Origin: Hyalangium gracile
GTDB lineage: Bacteria > Myxococcota > Myxococcia > Myxococcales > Myxococcaceae
Assembly (NCBI RefSeq): GCF_020103725.1
Contig: NZ_JAHXBG010000022.1
Location: 115,674 to 179,673, forward strand
DNA length: 64,000 nt
Direction of reading: 5' to 3'
The first letter of the stretch is position 1. Every line of letters begins with the position of its first letter. The position numbers and the translations under genes were made by a program. The notes under the pieces are model-generated. The model was not told the DNA's origin. It ran no database searches and saw nothing but the letters and a program-made list of their open reading frames with translations. Positions 18,096 through 25,574 of this stretch are shown in pieces.

Positions 18096-18557
18096 CTCGA
18101 GGGCTGTCACAAAGCAGCTCAGCCCTGGGAGGATTCGCTTGCCCAGGGCAGGGGTGGAGGTGCTCCAGCCTGAGCAAGTCTGGGTGGGTGGCCGACACCA
18201 CCCGCCGTCTGGGCCTCTGCCCTGATGCCCGGACGTCCGGTCATCTGCCCTCCCATGCCCGAACGTTCGGTCATCCCCCATGTCCGGACGTTTGGACATC
18301 TGCCCCATGCCCGAACGTCCGGTCATCGCCTCATGCCCGAACGTTCGGTCATCTGCCCCATCGTCTCCGAGCTGGCTGAGGGGAACTCGCCCACAGAGTG
18401 TGCAGAGGGAACCCGTGTGCCAGGAGGCCAATCCTGGAGGTCTTGCTTCGTTGTCCGAACCTTCTGCCGGACTGGGTGCGGAGCGGAGGGAAGTGCTGGA
18501 CACAGCCTACGGCCGCGCAGGTACGTGCTGGAAGTGTCGACAACCTTGAGTGGGAAA
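18096..18557. other. Gene-free region around the repeat array
   Basis: Apart from the palindromic array and its tail, I see no gene here. A short inverted repeat CCAGGA/TCCTGG is at about 18420-18437. The promoter of the ankyrin gene should be in the last 100 bases, but no motif is clear. Confidence 0.45.
18225..18360. repeat. Five-unit palindromic repeat array
   Basis: Five copies of a 25-30-base unit start at 18225, 18255, 18280, 18307 and 18333. Each has the form ATGCCCGAACGTTCGGTCAT with small changes, centred on the palindrome CGAACGTTCG or CGGACGTCCG. Changes in one half are often matched in the other half. The last unit runs into a longer tail, shared with copies at 19178 and 21104, that ends near 18412. 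Confidence 0.85.
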
Positions 18558-19157
18558 ATGTCCGAGAAAGCGCTGCTTGCTGCGATTGAGACAGGGGACG
18601 AGGCTGAGGTCGAGAAACTCCTGGCGCAAGGAGTCGATCCGAATTGCCAGACGGAAGATGGCTGGCCCGCCTTGTTTCTGGCCATAGAAGAGGGAAGGCC
18701 CAGGGCGGTTCGTGCGCTGCTGGACCGTGGGGCCGACGCGAACTCCCGGATGCAGGGAGATCCTGCTCTCCTGGTCGCCGCGTTTCGCGGCAACGGGGCT
18801 ATCGCGCAGCTCTTGGTGGAGCATGGGGCTCAGGTGAATGTCCGCGGCAGTGAAGGGGAGATGCCGCTCAAGGTGGCCGCGGAGCAGGGGAATCGAGAGA
18901 TGGTTCGACTCTTGCTGGAGGCAGGGGCTGATCCAAGGAGCGTGGGTGGGGTCGGCGGTATGACGGCATTGGGTGCCGCGGCAGAGTCAGGGCATGCCGA
19001 GGTAGTGCAGCTCCTGCTCGAAAAGGGGGGTGATGTTCACCAGCGGGATGCGTATTACGAGACCGCTCTCCAAGGCGTTCTGCTCAAGAACGCGCGCGCT
19101 CCCGACGAACGGCTGGAGAAGGTCATCCGGATTCTGCGCCAGGCTGGAGCCAGGTGA
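18558..19157 (+). CDS. Ankyrin-repeat protein
   Basis: This 199-residue protein is made of about five ankyrin repeats. Repeat hallmarks are visible as DGWPALFLAIEEGRPRAVRA, LLDRGADANS, EGEMPLKVAAEQGNREMV, LLEAGADPRS and GMTALGAAAESGHAEVV. There is no signal peptide, so it probably acts in the cytoplasm as a binding protein. ATG 18558 is used because it starts the first repeat directly; the ribosome site is weak (GAGTGGG). It lies between repeat copies in a toxin/immunity neighbourhood. Some immunity proteins are ankyrin-like, but nothing here identifies a partner. Confidence 0.85.
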   Translation: MSEKALLAAIETGDEAEVEKLLAQGVDPNCQTEDGWPALFLAIEEGRPRAVRALLDRGADANSRMQGDPALLVAAFRGNGAIAQLLVEHGAQVNVRGSEGEMPLKVAAEQGNREMVRLLLEAGADPRSVGGVGGMTALGAAAESGHAEVVQLLLEKGGDVHQRDAYYETALQGVLLKNARAPDERLEKVIRILRQAGAR

Positions 19158-19177
19158 TGGCATGAGGTCATCCCCTC

Positions 19178-19225
19178 GTGCTCGAACGTCCGGTCATCTG
19201 CCCCAGCGTCCCCCAGATGGCTGGC
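19178..19225. repeat. Dispersed palindromic repeat, single copy
   Basis: GTGCTCGAACGTCCGGTCAT is followed by CTGCCCCAGCGTCCCCCAG and ATGGCTGG. It matches one unit of the array at 18225-18360 together with its tail. It lies 3' of the ankyrin gene. Confidence 0.75.
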
Positions 19226-19299
19226 GGAGGGCGGCCCGCACCGTCCCTCCCGCCGGAACGAAGCGTGAGGGTGGGCGAGGCGCCGCGCGCGCTGACGGA

Positions 19300-20220
19300 T
19301 TACTGGCAGAGCCTGCGCATCCAGCGGCGTAACGGTTCTTTGTCGAAAGAGAACCAGCCGGTGCGCTCCTCCAAGAAGAAGGGCTCGAGCAGCAGCGCCA
19401 GCTCGCGGTATTGGGACGGGGAGAACTTCTTCTCGGTGTCGAGGGTCTCTGGCCACTCGGTGAGGGTGAGCAGCAGGCGTTCACCGTCGAGGGGCTGGAA
19501 GGAGACCTCCGGGAAGGGGAGCTTCTGGTGAAGGGCCTCGGGACCACCGAGCTGGCCGAGCAGGGGCTGGCCCAGGAAGGTGAGCCAGTAGGCGCCTCGA
19601 GCGCGGGTGCCGATGACACGGCTCGTGTCTTCGAGGTGGTAGAGATCCAGGCCCCGGTAGCGAGCGAGGAGTGGGAGGAGCTCCCTGCGGGCGGCGTACC
19701 ACATGCCATGGGGAGAGATGACGGCGAGGCTGGCGTAGCCGAAGCTGAAGGGCAGCTCGCGAGCGAGCTCCAGGGCCAGGGTGCGCAGATGACCTGGGCC
19801 GCGCTCCAAGAGGTACTCGGTGGGAAAGGTAAAGGACACCCCGCTGGTCCAGTCCTCGTCGCCAGAGAAGTTCGGGTCCTCGAGCTGCCGGCCCCGGTAC
19901 TCGAAGTGGTAACCGCCCACTTCGCTCGCATCCTCCTCGAGATCGACGTAGCAGGCGGCAGCCCACTGGCGTTCAAGGATTTGCCAGCGGATGTGCTCCC
20001 AGCCCTTGTCATCGAGCGGGAGGGTGTCGCCATCGTCCGAGCCGTACCAGGCCAGCGACTGTGGGGGAGTGGCACGGCGGTAGGCTTGCAAGGCCCGCCA
20101 CACGGAGGGGGCTACCTCGTGGTGTGAGCTGCGCATGAAGAAGCAGAGCACGATGCCATCGCGGGCCACCACGTCGCCGAGGTCTGTCCGCAAGCGGATG
20201 ACGGGAATGTTCTCTCTCAT
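19300..20220 (-). CDS. Type VI immunity family protein (DUF3396-like)
   Basis: This 306-residue protein resembles the family described as type VI immunity for VRR-NUC nucleases (DUF3396). Characteristic parts are FPTEYLLERGPGHLRTLALE, LPFSFGYASLAV, a RYRGLDLYHL segment and YWLTFLGQPLLGQLGG. No signal peptide is seen, so it should act in the cytoplasm. Its start overlaps the stop of the upstream nuclease-like lipoprotein gene as ATGA (20217-20220). That coupling is usual for toxin and antidote. It is the likely protector against that lipoprotein's C-terminal domain. Confidence 0.85.
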   Translation of the reverse strand: MRENIPVIRLRTDLGDVVARDGIVLCFFMRSSHHEVAPSVWRALQAYRRATPPQSLAWYGSDDGDTLPLDDKGWEHIRWQILERQWAAACYVDLEEDASEVGGYHFEYRGRQLEDPNFSGDEDWTSGVSFTFPTEYLLERGPGHLRTLALELARELPFSFGYASLAVISPHGMWYAARRELLPLLARYRGLDLYHLEDTSRVIGTRARGAYWLTFLGQPLLGQLGGPEALHQKLPFPEVSFQPLDGERLLLTLTEWPETLDTEKKFSPSQYRELALLLEPFFLEERTGWFSFDKEPLRRWMRRLCQ

Positions 20221-21041
20221 TGGCTGATTCCCCTGCGCGGCGAGATGATCCTTGCCTCCCCCCCCAGCGCTTCCTTGTAGATTTCACCTTGGGTGCGGCC
20301 GGCATAGGGGCTGTCCTCTCCATAACGTGTCCATCGCGCCTCATTGGTCTGAGGACAGGGAAACTTGAAGTCCAGGGTGAGTACGGACTGCAGCAAGCTG
20401 CTGCGGCCGGCATGAAGGACGATGTCGGGTTCGATGGTGCGCCACAGCTCACGGGTGCAGCCTTGAGCGATCAGGCGCGCCACCTCTTGCTTGCTGACGG
20501 GCTCGAGGAACTTCGCGTTGGGGTAGTAGCGGTAGCGCTGCTGGATGCTGAAGGGGGCAGGCCAAAGCTGCTCGAGCACCTGCTGAGCGCACTGGAATGC
20601 AACGGTATGTTTCAGCTCTCCCAGGTGCATGGCGCGAGAAATGGGGGCAGCACAGCCGTCCACGAACACCTCCTCGCCGCACTCCTGGCGGGTGGGGGAG
20701 CGGTTGCCGAAGAACTGGGAGTTGACCTGGCGCTCGGCCAGCCTGGCGCACTCAACGAGCTGTTCCTCGAACTCGCCTATCGCGTTGTCGTTCTCGAGCA
20801 AGGCGAGCAGTGCGGGGACAGACCGGCCGAGGATGGAGGCGACGGCCGCAGTGGTGGTGGAAGCCGCGGAACTCCCCCCCTCGATGACGGCGGAGGCATG
20901 GGTCATCCTAGCGGCCGTCTCCGAGTCGAGGCGCAAGTCCCTGTGCGAGGAGCGTTGGGGGGTGGCACAGGCTGCGAGGACGGTACAGGCCAGCCACAGG
21001 TGTGTGAGCGTCCAGCGCATGGTTCGGCGGGAGCGGAGCAT
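20217..21041 (-). CDS. Lipoprotein with nuclease-like C-terminus, probable toxin
   Basis: This protein has 274 residues with a lipoprotein signal (WLACTVLAACATPQ). The middle is helical with four or more Cys residues. The last 80 residues contain EPDIVLHAG, then VLTLDFKFPCP, then GRTQGEIYKEALGG. This resembles the D...(D/E)xK...Q pattern of VRR-NUC/PD-(D/E)xK nucleases. The next gene encodes a DUF3396-type immunity protein known to pair with VRR-NUC toxins, which supports the reading. Two starts are possible (21041 and 21020), neither with a clear ribosome site. The nuclease assignment is a motif-level inference. Confidence 0.7.
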   Translation of the reverse strand: MLRSRRTMRWTLTHLWLACTVLAACATPQRSSHRDLRLDSETAARMTHASAVIEGGSSAASTTTAAVASILGRSVPALLALLENDNAIGEFEEQLVECARLAERQVNSQFFGNRSPTRQECGEEVFVDGCAAPISRAMHLGELKHTVAFQCAQQVLEQLWPAPFSIQQRYRYYPNAKFLEPVSKQEVARLIAQGCTRELWRTIEPDIVLHAGRSSLLQSVLTLDFKFPCPQTNEARWTRYGEDSPYAGRTQGEIYKEALGGEARIISPRRGISQ

Positions 21042-21103
21042 GGGTGGAAATCAAAGAGGACCCTGGCGCTCACGTCAACCGCTCGCCCACGCGTGGGCTG
21101 AAG

Positions 21104-21196
21104 CCACGTTTGGACATCCCCTCGTGCCCGAACGTCAGGTCATCTACCCCAGTGTCCCCCAGATGGCTGAGCGGAACGCCCACAACGCGTGCAGAG
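21104..21196. repeat. Dispersed palindromic repeat, long copy
   Basis: ACGTTTGGACATCCC is followed by GTGCCCGAACGTCAGGTCAT and a tail CCCCAGATGGCTGAGCGGAA...GTGCAGAG. The tail matches 18353-18412 and 19200-19225. This copy lies upstream of the nuclease-like lipoprotein gene. Confidence 0.75.
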
Positions 21197-21398
21197 AGCA
21201 GCGGGTGCCGCCCTTCTGAAACCGGACTAATACTGCTTGGTCACCTAAAGCAACAGTGGAGAGATTTGGACCTCCTGTAGATCCCGTGGGCTGCCGTGTA
21301 CACCGCAACCCTGATGGCGGCTCACGGGTTTGATGCAGCCCGGTGAGCGGATGGATCCGGGACGCGGGAGTTCCAGTTCGATCCTCAGACGCACGGAC

Positions 21399-21480
21399 GC
21401 AGGGACACAAGGTCGCGGGTCCCTCGCTGCGGGGCGGGTCCCCCCGTTCTGACGGGTCCGCCCGCCCCGGCGTCCCGCTC
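21399..21480 (-). repeat. 82-base nested hairpin element, left copy
   Basis: On the minus strand this reads GAGCGGGACGCCGGGGCGGG, then an inner hairpin, then CCCGCCCCGCAGCGAGGGAC. The outer stem is GGGGCGGG/CCCGCCCC and the inner stem CCCGT/ACGGG. An inverted copy of the same length is at 24416-24497. Confidence 0.75.
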
Positions 21481-21522
21481 TCCCAAGGCTTGCAGCTGCC
21501 AGCTGTTCAAGAGCCTCCCGGC

Positions 21523-23076
21523 GGCGCTCTTGCCGAAGTGGCCAGGTTGTCCGACAAGTTGGGCCGGCTCCTCGGCCACGGCACGCTCTGCTCTCAGGCG
21601 GCCAGCGCGCGTCGGGAGCTTCGGGTGCTCTGCATGGGCCTGTCAGTTCGATGGCGACAGCGGATCAGTTCGGCACTGGCAGCGGAGGCGTCAGCGACAG
21701 ACCGCCGCAGCACAGGTGAATCATGGCCGTGAGCGCCTCGGCGCTGTGAAAGCCAAAGGCCCTGCGGGTGATGAGGCGAATCTTGTTATTGAGGCCTTCC
21801 ACCAAGCCGTTGCTCAACCCAGTGGAGATATAGGCGAGGATGCCCTGCTTGAAGCGCCGAATCGTCCTGCTGAGCTTGACGAAGGGCTTGAGCTTGGAAT
21901 GAGAGGCCCACTGCGCCCAACCGTCCAGGTGCTGCTCGGCGCGCCCTGGCTGACGATAGTCCAGTCCCTTGGCCAGGCTCTCCTTGAGAAGGTAGGCGCG
22001 GTACAGACGCTTGTTGGTGCGCGCCACCTCGGACAGCTTCTGCCCCTGGCGCTGGGTGAGGTTCCACGGATTCTTCAGCAGCGCCCAGCGGCTCTTCTTG
22101 AGCGCACGGCCCTCGGCAGCGCCGCCCAGCAGGCCCACCTCCTGCCTACGCACGGTGTCCACCGCCTCGCTGGCCAGCTTCTGCACGTGGAACCTGTCGA
22201 ACACCTTCTGCGCCTGAGGCGCTCGGGCCTCCACTGCCGCCTGGTAGGCAGCGCCCAGGTCCATGCTGACGTGCGTGAGCGCCTGCGAACGCTCCGGCCC
22301 CAACTCGTCGAAGAACTTCTGCAGCGTCTTCTCCCCCTTGCCCTCTGCCACCCACACCACTCGTTTCTTCAGGTGGTCCACCACCACGGTGACGTACTCA
22401 TGGTGGCGGCGGAAGGACAGCTCATCCACTCCGATGATGTACAACTCCTCAAGCCGGGAGGAATCCAACCTGGCCTGCACCACGCGCTGGACCACCGTGC
22501 CCACCGTGCGCCAGTTGATGCCCATCAACCGGCAGGTGGCCGTCTTGTCCATGCGCTGCGCCAGCCACGCCGTCAGCTCGTCGAACTCATAGGTGAAGTG
22601 CGAGCCGTGGGCCGCCCAGGGCACGCGCTCCACTTTCACCCCGTGCTCGCGGCAGAGCACCCGCCGCGGCGCATAGCGCAGCCAGAACGCCGTACGCCCC
22701 AGCGAAAGGTGCCTCCACAACCGCGAGGCAGACGTGTCGTAGCCAGGGCTGGGACGCCCGCACTCTCCGCACCGGGCGCGACGTTGGCGGGGGCGCACCT
22801 GCACTTCCACTCCGTGCGGCTCGAACTGCGCCCCTCTCACCACGAGCGCTTTGACTCCCAGCAACCGCCGCAGCACCTCCTCCACCCCCACCCGCGCCAC
22901 CGCCCGTCTCCGGCCAGCCTTGCTCAGCCACCTCCGCCAACATCGCGTCGGGGCCCACTGCAAAGCGCCTGCCAGCCTCACCCTCTGGCGCTACGCTCGG
23001 GCCGTCTCCTCGGACCGGCTCCCGCTACGGACTCCGCCGTCCACAGAGCGAGACCCACGGAGCCTGCAAGAGAGCC
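21523..23076 (-). mobile_element. ISL3-family insertion sequence
   Basis: The element is defined by the ISL3-type transposase gene inside it. Candidate terminal inverted repeats are GGCGCTCTTGCCG at 21523-21535 and, on the other strand, GGCTCTCTTGCAG at 23064-23076, with 11 of 13 matches. That gives 1,554 bases, a usual size for the family. The expected 8-base target duplication is not seen at these ends, so the boundaries are tentative. Confidence 0.55.
21665..22981 (-). CDS. ISL3-family transposase
   Basis: This 438-residue open frame carries the ISL3 N-terminal zinc finger (CGECG...CREHG). A DDE catalytic core follows: Asp in IIGVDELSF, Asp in VSMDLGAAY and Glu in SNGLVEGLNNKIRL. The C-terminal GFHSAEALTAMIHL is also typical of the family. 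The first 30 or so residues are not conserved in the family, so the true start may be one of the GTG codons near residue 32 (VEEVLRRLLG). All three acidic residues are present and the frame is intact, so the enzyme may still be active. Confidence 0.92.
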   Translation of the reverse strand: MRLAGALQWAPTRCWRRWLSKAGRRRAVARVGVEEVLRRLLGVKALVVRGAQFEPHGVEVQVRPRQRRARCGECGRPSPGYDTSASRLWRHLSLGRTAFWLRYAPRRVLCREHGVKVERVPWAAHGSHFTYEFDELTAWLAQRMDKTATCRLMGINWRTVGTVVQRVVQARLDSSRLEELYIIGVDELSFRRHHEYVTVVVDHLKKRVVWVAEGKGEKTLQKFFDELGPERSQALTHVSMDLGAAYQAAVEARAPQAQKVFDRFHVQKLASEAVDTVRRQEVGLLGGAAEGRALKKSRWALLKNPWNLTQRQGQKLSEVARTNKRLYRAYLLKESLAKGLDYRQPGRAEQHLDGWAQWASHSKLKPFVKLSRTIRRFKQGILAYISTGLSNGLVEGLNNKIRLITRRAFGFHSAEALTAMIHLCCGGLSLTPPLPVPN

Positions 23077-23163
23077 GAAAAACCCATGGCCATAACGATT
23101 CACGGTGTGAAGTGCTAAGAGCACCGGTTGCGCCGCTGGTGGCGCAGCATATAGGAGGTACTT

Positions 23164-24270
23164 GTGCGTTACCGTCGTGCAATCACTGTCGTTGCGACGC
23201 TCTCCCTGCTCGCGGCCTGCCAGGGCGACTATTCCTCTTCACCCGCTGAGCCCTCTGGACAGTCGGGAATCTGGGCGAAGGTTCCCCCTACTCCCGGGCC
23301 TGTTGGCGGTGGCTGGGTCCCTGTGCGAGGTGGTGAGCCTGTGCAGGTCGCGTTTTCGGTGATCAGCGGTCACGCCATCTTCGAGGGAGATATCGATCTG
23401 GGGCCGGTCGAGGAAATTCCCACCACCCACGCGCAGGCGCTGCAGCGAGCCCACACCGACGGCGTGCGGAGCATGGGCATTGTCATCGACGGGTATGACA
23501 AGCGCTGGCCCTTGGGCAGGGTGCCCTATGTCATCGATCAGGCTCTTCCCATGCAGTACCGGGTGAACGACGCTATCGCTCACATCGAGGCCAACAACCC
23601 TGGCGTCGACTTTGTTCCGCGTGCTCCTTCTGACGCGGACTATATCTACATTACTCCTTCCACGGTGTGTAACTCTTATGTCGGGCGTAGGGGCGGCATG
23701 CAGGTCATCAATCTCGCGGACGGTTGCGGCACGGGGAGCACTATTCACGAACTGCTCCATGCCCTGGGGATGTGGCACGAGCAGAGTCGCTGTGACCGGG
23801 ATGGCTATGTGCAGATCTATCTTGAGAACGTCCAGCCTGGATATGAGTATGCTTTTGATCGCTATTGCTCGAATGCCTCGGACATGTGGAGCTATGATGA
23901 GAGGTCCATCATGCATTATCATCCGTATGCTTTTTCCAGGAACGGGCTGCCCACTCTTCGCTCCCTCCGTGGGTTGGATTCCCTCATGGGACAGACCTCT
24001 GGGATGAGCGCGCTGGACGCATACACAGTGCGCATGATGTACAGAGACCCGATTGTTTGTGGCAACGGCCAGTGTCAGACGGGCGAGACCTTCACCACCT
24101 GTCCCGTGGATTGCCAGTCATCCTGTGGCAACCTGGTTTGCGAGAGCGGCGAGGCTGGCACGTGTCTGCTTGACTGCACGGTCTGTGGTGATGGCACCTG
24201 TGACCTGTCGGAGTGGGTGTACTCAAGCTGCTATTGGGACTGTGGGGTTGTCGTGATCCCGACGCCTTGA
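23164..24270 (+). CDS. Astacin-like zinc metalloprotease, lipoprotein
   Basis: This 368-residue secreted protease has a lipoprotein signal ending at Cys19 (LLAACQG). The astacin zinc site HELLHALGMWHE (195-206) is followed by QSRCDRDGYV, and the Met-turn is SIMHYHPY (248-252), so the active site is complete. The C-terminus carries three short Cys-rich units of the form CGNGQCQTGETFTTCPVDC, common on myxobacterial secreted enzymes and likely an anchoring or stabilising part. The GTG start at 23164 is set by a perfect AGGAGG site at about 23153-23158. It probably helps digest prey or extracellular protein. It lies between two inverted hairpin elements next to an insertion sequence. Confidence 0.92.
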   Translation: MRYRRAITVVATLSLLAACQGDYSSSPAEPSGQSGIWAKVPPTPGPVGGGWVPVRGGEPVQVAFSVISGHAIFEGDIDLGPVEEIPTTHAQALQRAHTDGVRSMGIVIDGYDKRWPLGRVPYVIDQALPMQYRVNDAIAHIEANNPGVDFVPRAPSDADYIYITPSTVCNSYVGRRGGMQVINLADGCGTGSTIHELLHALGMWHEQSRCDRDGYVQIYLENVQPGYEYAFDRYCSNASDMWSYDERSIMHYHPYAFSRNGLPTLRSLRGLDSLMGQTSGMSALDAYTVRMMYRDPIVCGNGQCQTGETFTTCPVDCQSSCGNLVCESGEAGTCLLDCTVCGDGTCDLSEWVYSSCYWDCGVVVIPTP

Positions 24271-24658
24271 GTTGTTGGAGCGGCATAGGGGAGGAGGCCT
24301 CGGCACGTACACTGCAACAGGAGGCGAGGTCCACTTTCTTCCCTTGCGACCCTCCCTACGTCTCAAGGATGCCGCGCTCCACGTTCCTCGTGCTCGGGGA
24401 CTGAGCGTCGTGGAAGAGCGGGACGCCGGGGCGGGAGGACCCGTCAGCGACGGGGGACCCGCCCCGCAGCGAGGGACCCGCGACCTGTGTCTCTGCGGCC
24501 GTGCTCCTCGGGGGCCTGCTGCGGGTAGCGGGACTCACGGCCCGTCGTACACCTCGACCTCGTGGATGGAGTACCCGTACGATGCCTCGAACTGTGCGCG
24601 CTTCTTCTTCGGCAGCCTAGCATCCACTTCGCTCCACCTGCCCGGCTTGCGCTGAGCG
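24271..24658. other. Gene-free region with hairpin element
   Basis: It contains the right-hand 82-base hairpin element. On the minus strand at about 24535-24655 a short frame reads RKPGRWSEVDARLPKKKRAQ and SYGYSIHEVEVYDG. This looks like a real protein end but has no start or known relative. Nothing else is apparent. Confidence 0.4.
24416..24497 (+). repeat. 82-base nested hairpin element, right copy
   Basis: The outer stem is GGGGCGGG (24428-24435) with CCCGCCCC (24458-24465). The inner stem is CCCGTC (24440-24445) with GACGGG (24449-24454). It is an inverted copy of 21399-21480. Both stems are kept although the loop differs, which suggests that the structure matters. Confidence 0.75.
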
Positions 24659-24976
24659 TTATGTCGCGTAGGCGTAGCGCGTGAGGCACTTGCCGGGCGA
24701 GTTCGTGCAGGCGGGAATCCGGTGATTGCACGCATGGGTGGCCTCGACGGGCGTGTGGCCACTCAAGATGCTCACGTAACCCACGTAGGCATTGTCGCTC
24801 ATGCGATAGCAATGCCACACGCTCGTGGGGCCTTCCGCCGGGAGGAGTGCATATTGAGAGGCCAGCTGCCGAGAGGTCCGCGGCATCGGTTGATCCTTCA
24901 CGGGGGCATCCGCGCAGGCGGTGAGCGTGCCCGCCACGATGAACATCGACGAGAGGGTCACCATCTTGTTCTTCAT
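24659..24976 (-). CDS. Small lipoprotein, unknown function
   Basis: This 105-residue protein has a clear lipoprotein signal (MFIVAGTLTACADAP) and four Cys in the mature part (WHCYRMS, HACNHRIPACT, KCLTRYA), probably as disulfides. An AGGAG site lies just upstream of ATG 24976, so expression is likely. No family is recognised. Two CRP-type palindromes lie about 130-165 bases upstream and could control it or the divergent gene at 25287. Confidence 0.75.
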   Translation of the reverse strand: MKNKMVTLSSMFIVAGTLTACADAPVKDQPMPRTSRQLASQYALLPAEGPTSVWHCYRMSDNAYVGYVSILSGHTPVEATHACNHRIPACTNSPGKCLTRYAYAT

Positions 24977-25103
24977 GATTGGCTCCTGACTGTTCGTTGT
25001 GGCTGTCGCACCCGGCTGAGTCCGCGCTTCCCCTCATCCTGGGGCCCAGGGGGGATGGCCACCCTGGGTAGGCAAGACCCTATTCCTCGGGCGGTCGTGT
25101 CGC

Positions 25104-25142
25104 TGTGAAGCGCGTCACAGGCTCCCTGTGACTTGCGTCACA
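25104..25142. promoter_or_regulatory. Two perfect TGTGA-N6-TCACA palindromes
   Basis: The sites are TGTGA-agcgcg-TCACA at 25104-25119 and TGTGA-cttgcg-TCACA at 25127-25142, with centres 23 bases apart. Both match the core consensus bound by CRP/FNR-superfamily regulators. They lie between divergent genes (lipoprotein at 24976 and membrane protein at 25287). The regulator is not identifiable from here. Confidence 0.65.
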
Positions 25143-25286
25143 CCCGTGAGGACCGTCGCAAGGTTCGGTTCCGGGCAAGTCTGCGTGGGCGATGCCCGGC
25201 TTGTTCACAGAGATGCCATATTCTCTCCCCGGGGCTGTCACGAAGAGGGGAGAGACTCAGCGTACCGAGTGCCTGGGGGTGAACGC

Positions 25287-25571
25287 ATGTGGATGGCACA
25301 ACTGGCTGTGGTGCTGGCGATACCCCTCTCCCTGGTGGGGGCCGTCTGGGGCGCGATCCGCATCGTCCGGTGGGCCAGGGCGAATCGCGCGCGGGTCGCA
25401 ATGGGTGGAGTGGGGGGCTATCTCGACGAGAAGTTCGAGAGCTTACGAGGCTGGCTGGGAGACTGGGTCGATGGGGTCGCCGAGTCAGGAGGGGCACATG
25501 TGTCCGATTCCTGCGATGCGTCCGAGGCCAGCTCGGGGAGTGAACGCGGCACTGGAGACGGTGGGAACTGA
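25287..25571 (+). CDS. Small single-span membrane protein, unknown
   Basis: This is a 94-residue frame starting at ATG 25287 after a purine-rich GGGGGTG. One N-terminal membrane segment (LAVVLAIPLSLVGAVWGAI) is followed by a basic stretch (RIVRWARANRARV) and an acidic, Ser/Gly-rich tail. Codon use is only moderately convincing and no family is recognised, so it may or may not be a gene. It is separated from the peptidase gene on the opposite strand by only three bases. Confidence 0.45.
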   Translation: MWMAQLAVVLAIPLSLVGAVWGAIRIVRWARANRARVAMGGVGGYLDEKFESLRGWLGDWVDGVAESGGAHVSDSCDASEASSGSERGTGDGGN

Positions 25572-25574
25572 CAC

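Larger units (their letters stand above)
21042..21664. other. Gene-free region upstream of toxin and beyond transposase
   Basis: The region holds the long palindromic repeat copy, an 82-base hairpin element (21399-21480) and the candidate left end of the insertion sequence. I see no gene in it. Confidence 0.5.

Noticed and set aside
18225..18360. CRISPR array
   Set aside because: The repeats are palindromic, only 16-20 bases long, vary between units and have spacers of 5-12 bases. There are no cas genes nearby.
21370..21395. tRNA T-arm-like sequence (AGTTCGATCC)
   Set aside because: No matching acceptor stem, anticodon arm or D-arm can be folded around it.
21515..23084. Target-site duplication of the ISL3 element
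   Set aside because: The 8 bases outside the candidate ends differ (CTCCCGGC and GAAAAACC), so no duplication can be claimed and the exact ends remain open.
24535..24762. Minus-strand open frame of 75 codons as a gene
   Set aside because: Its first half overlaps the end of the small lipoprotein gene in another frame and there is no ribosome site. Only the last 35 codons look protein-like, so it is mentioned as a possible fragment only.
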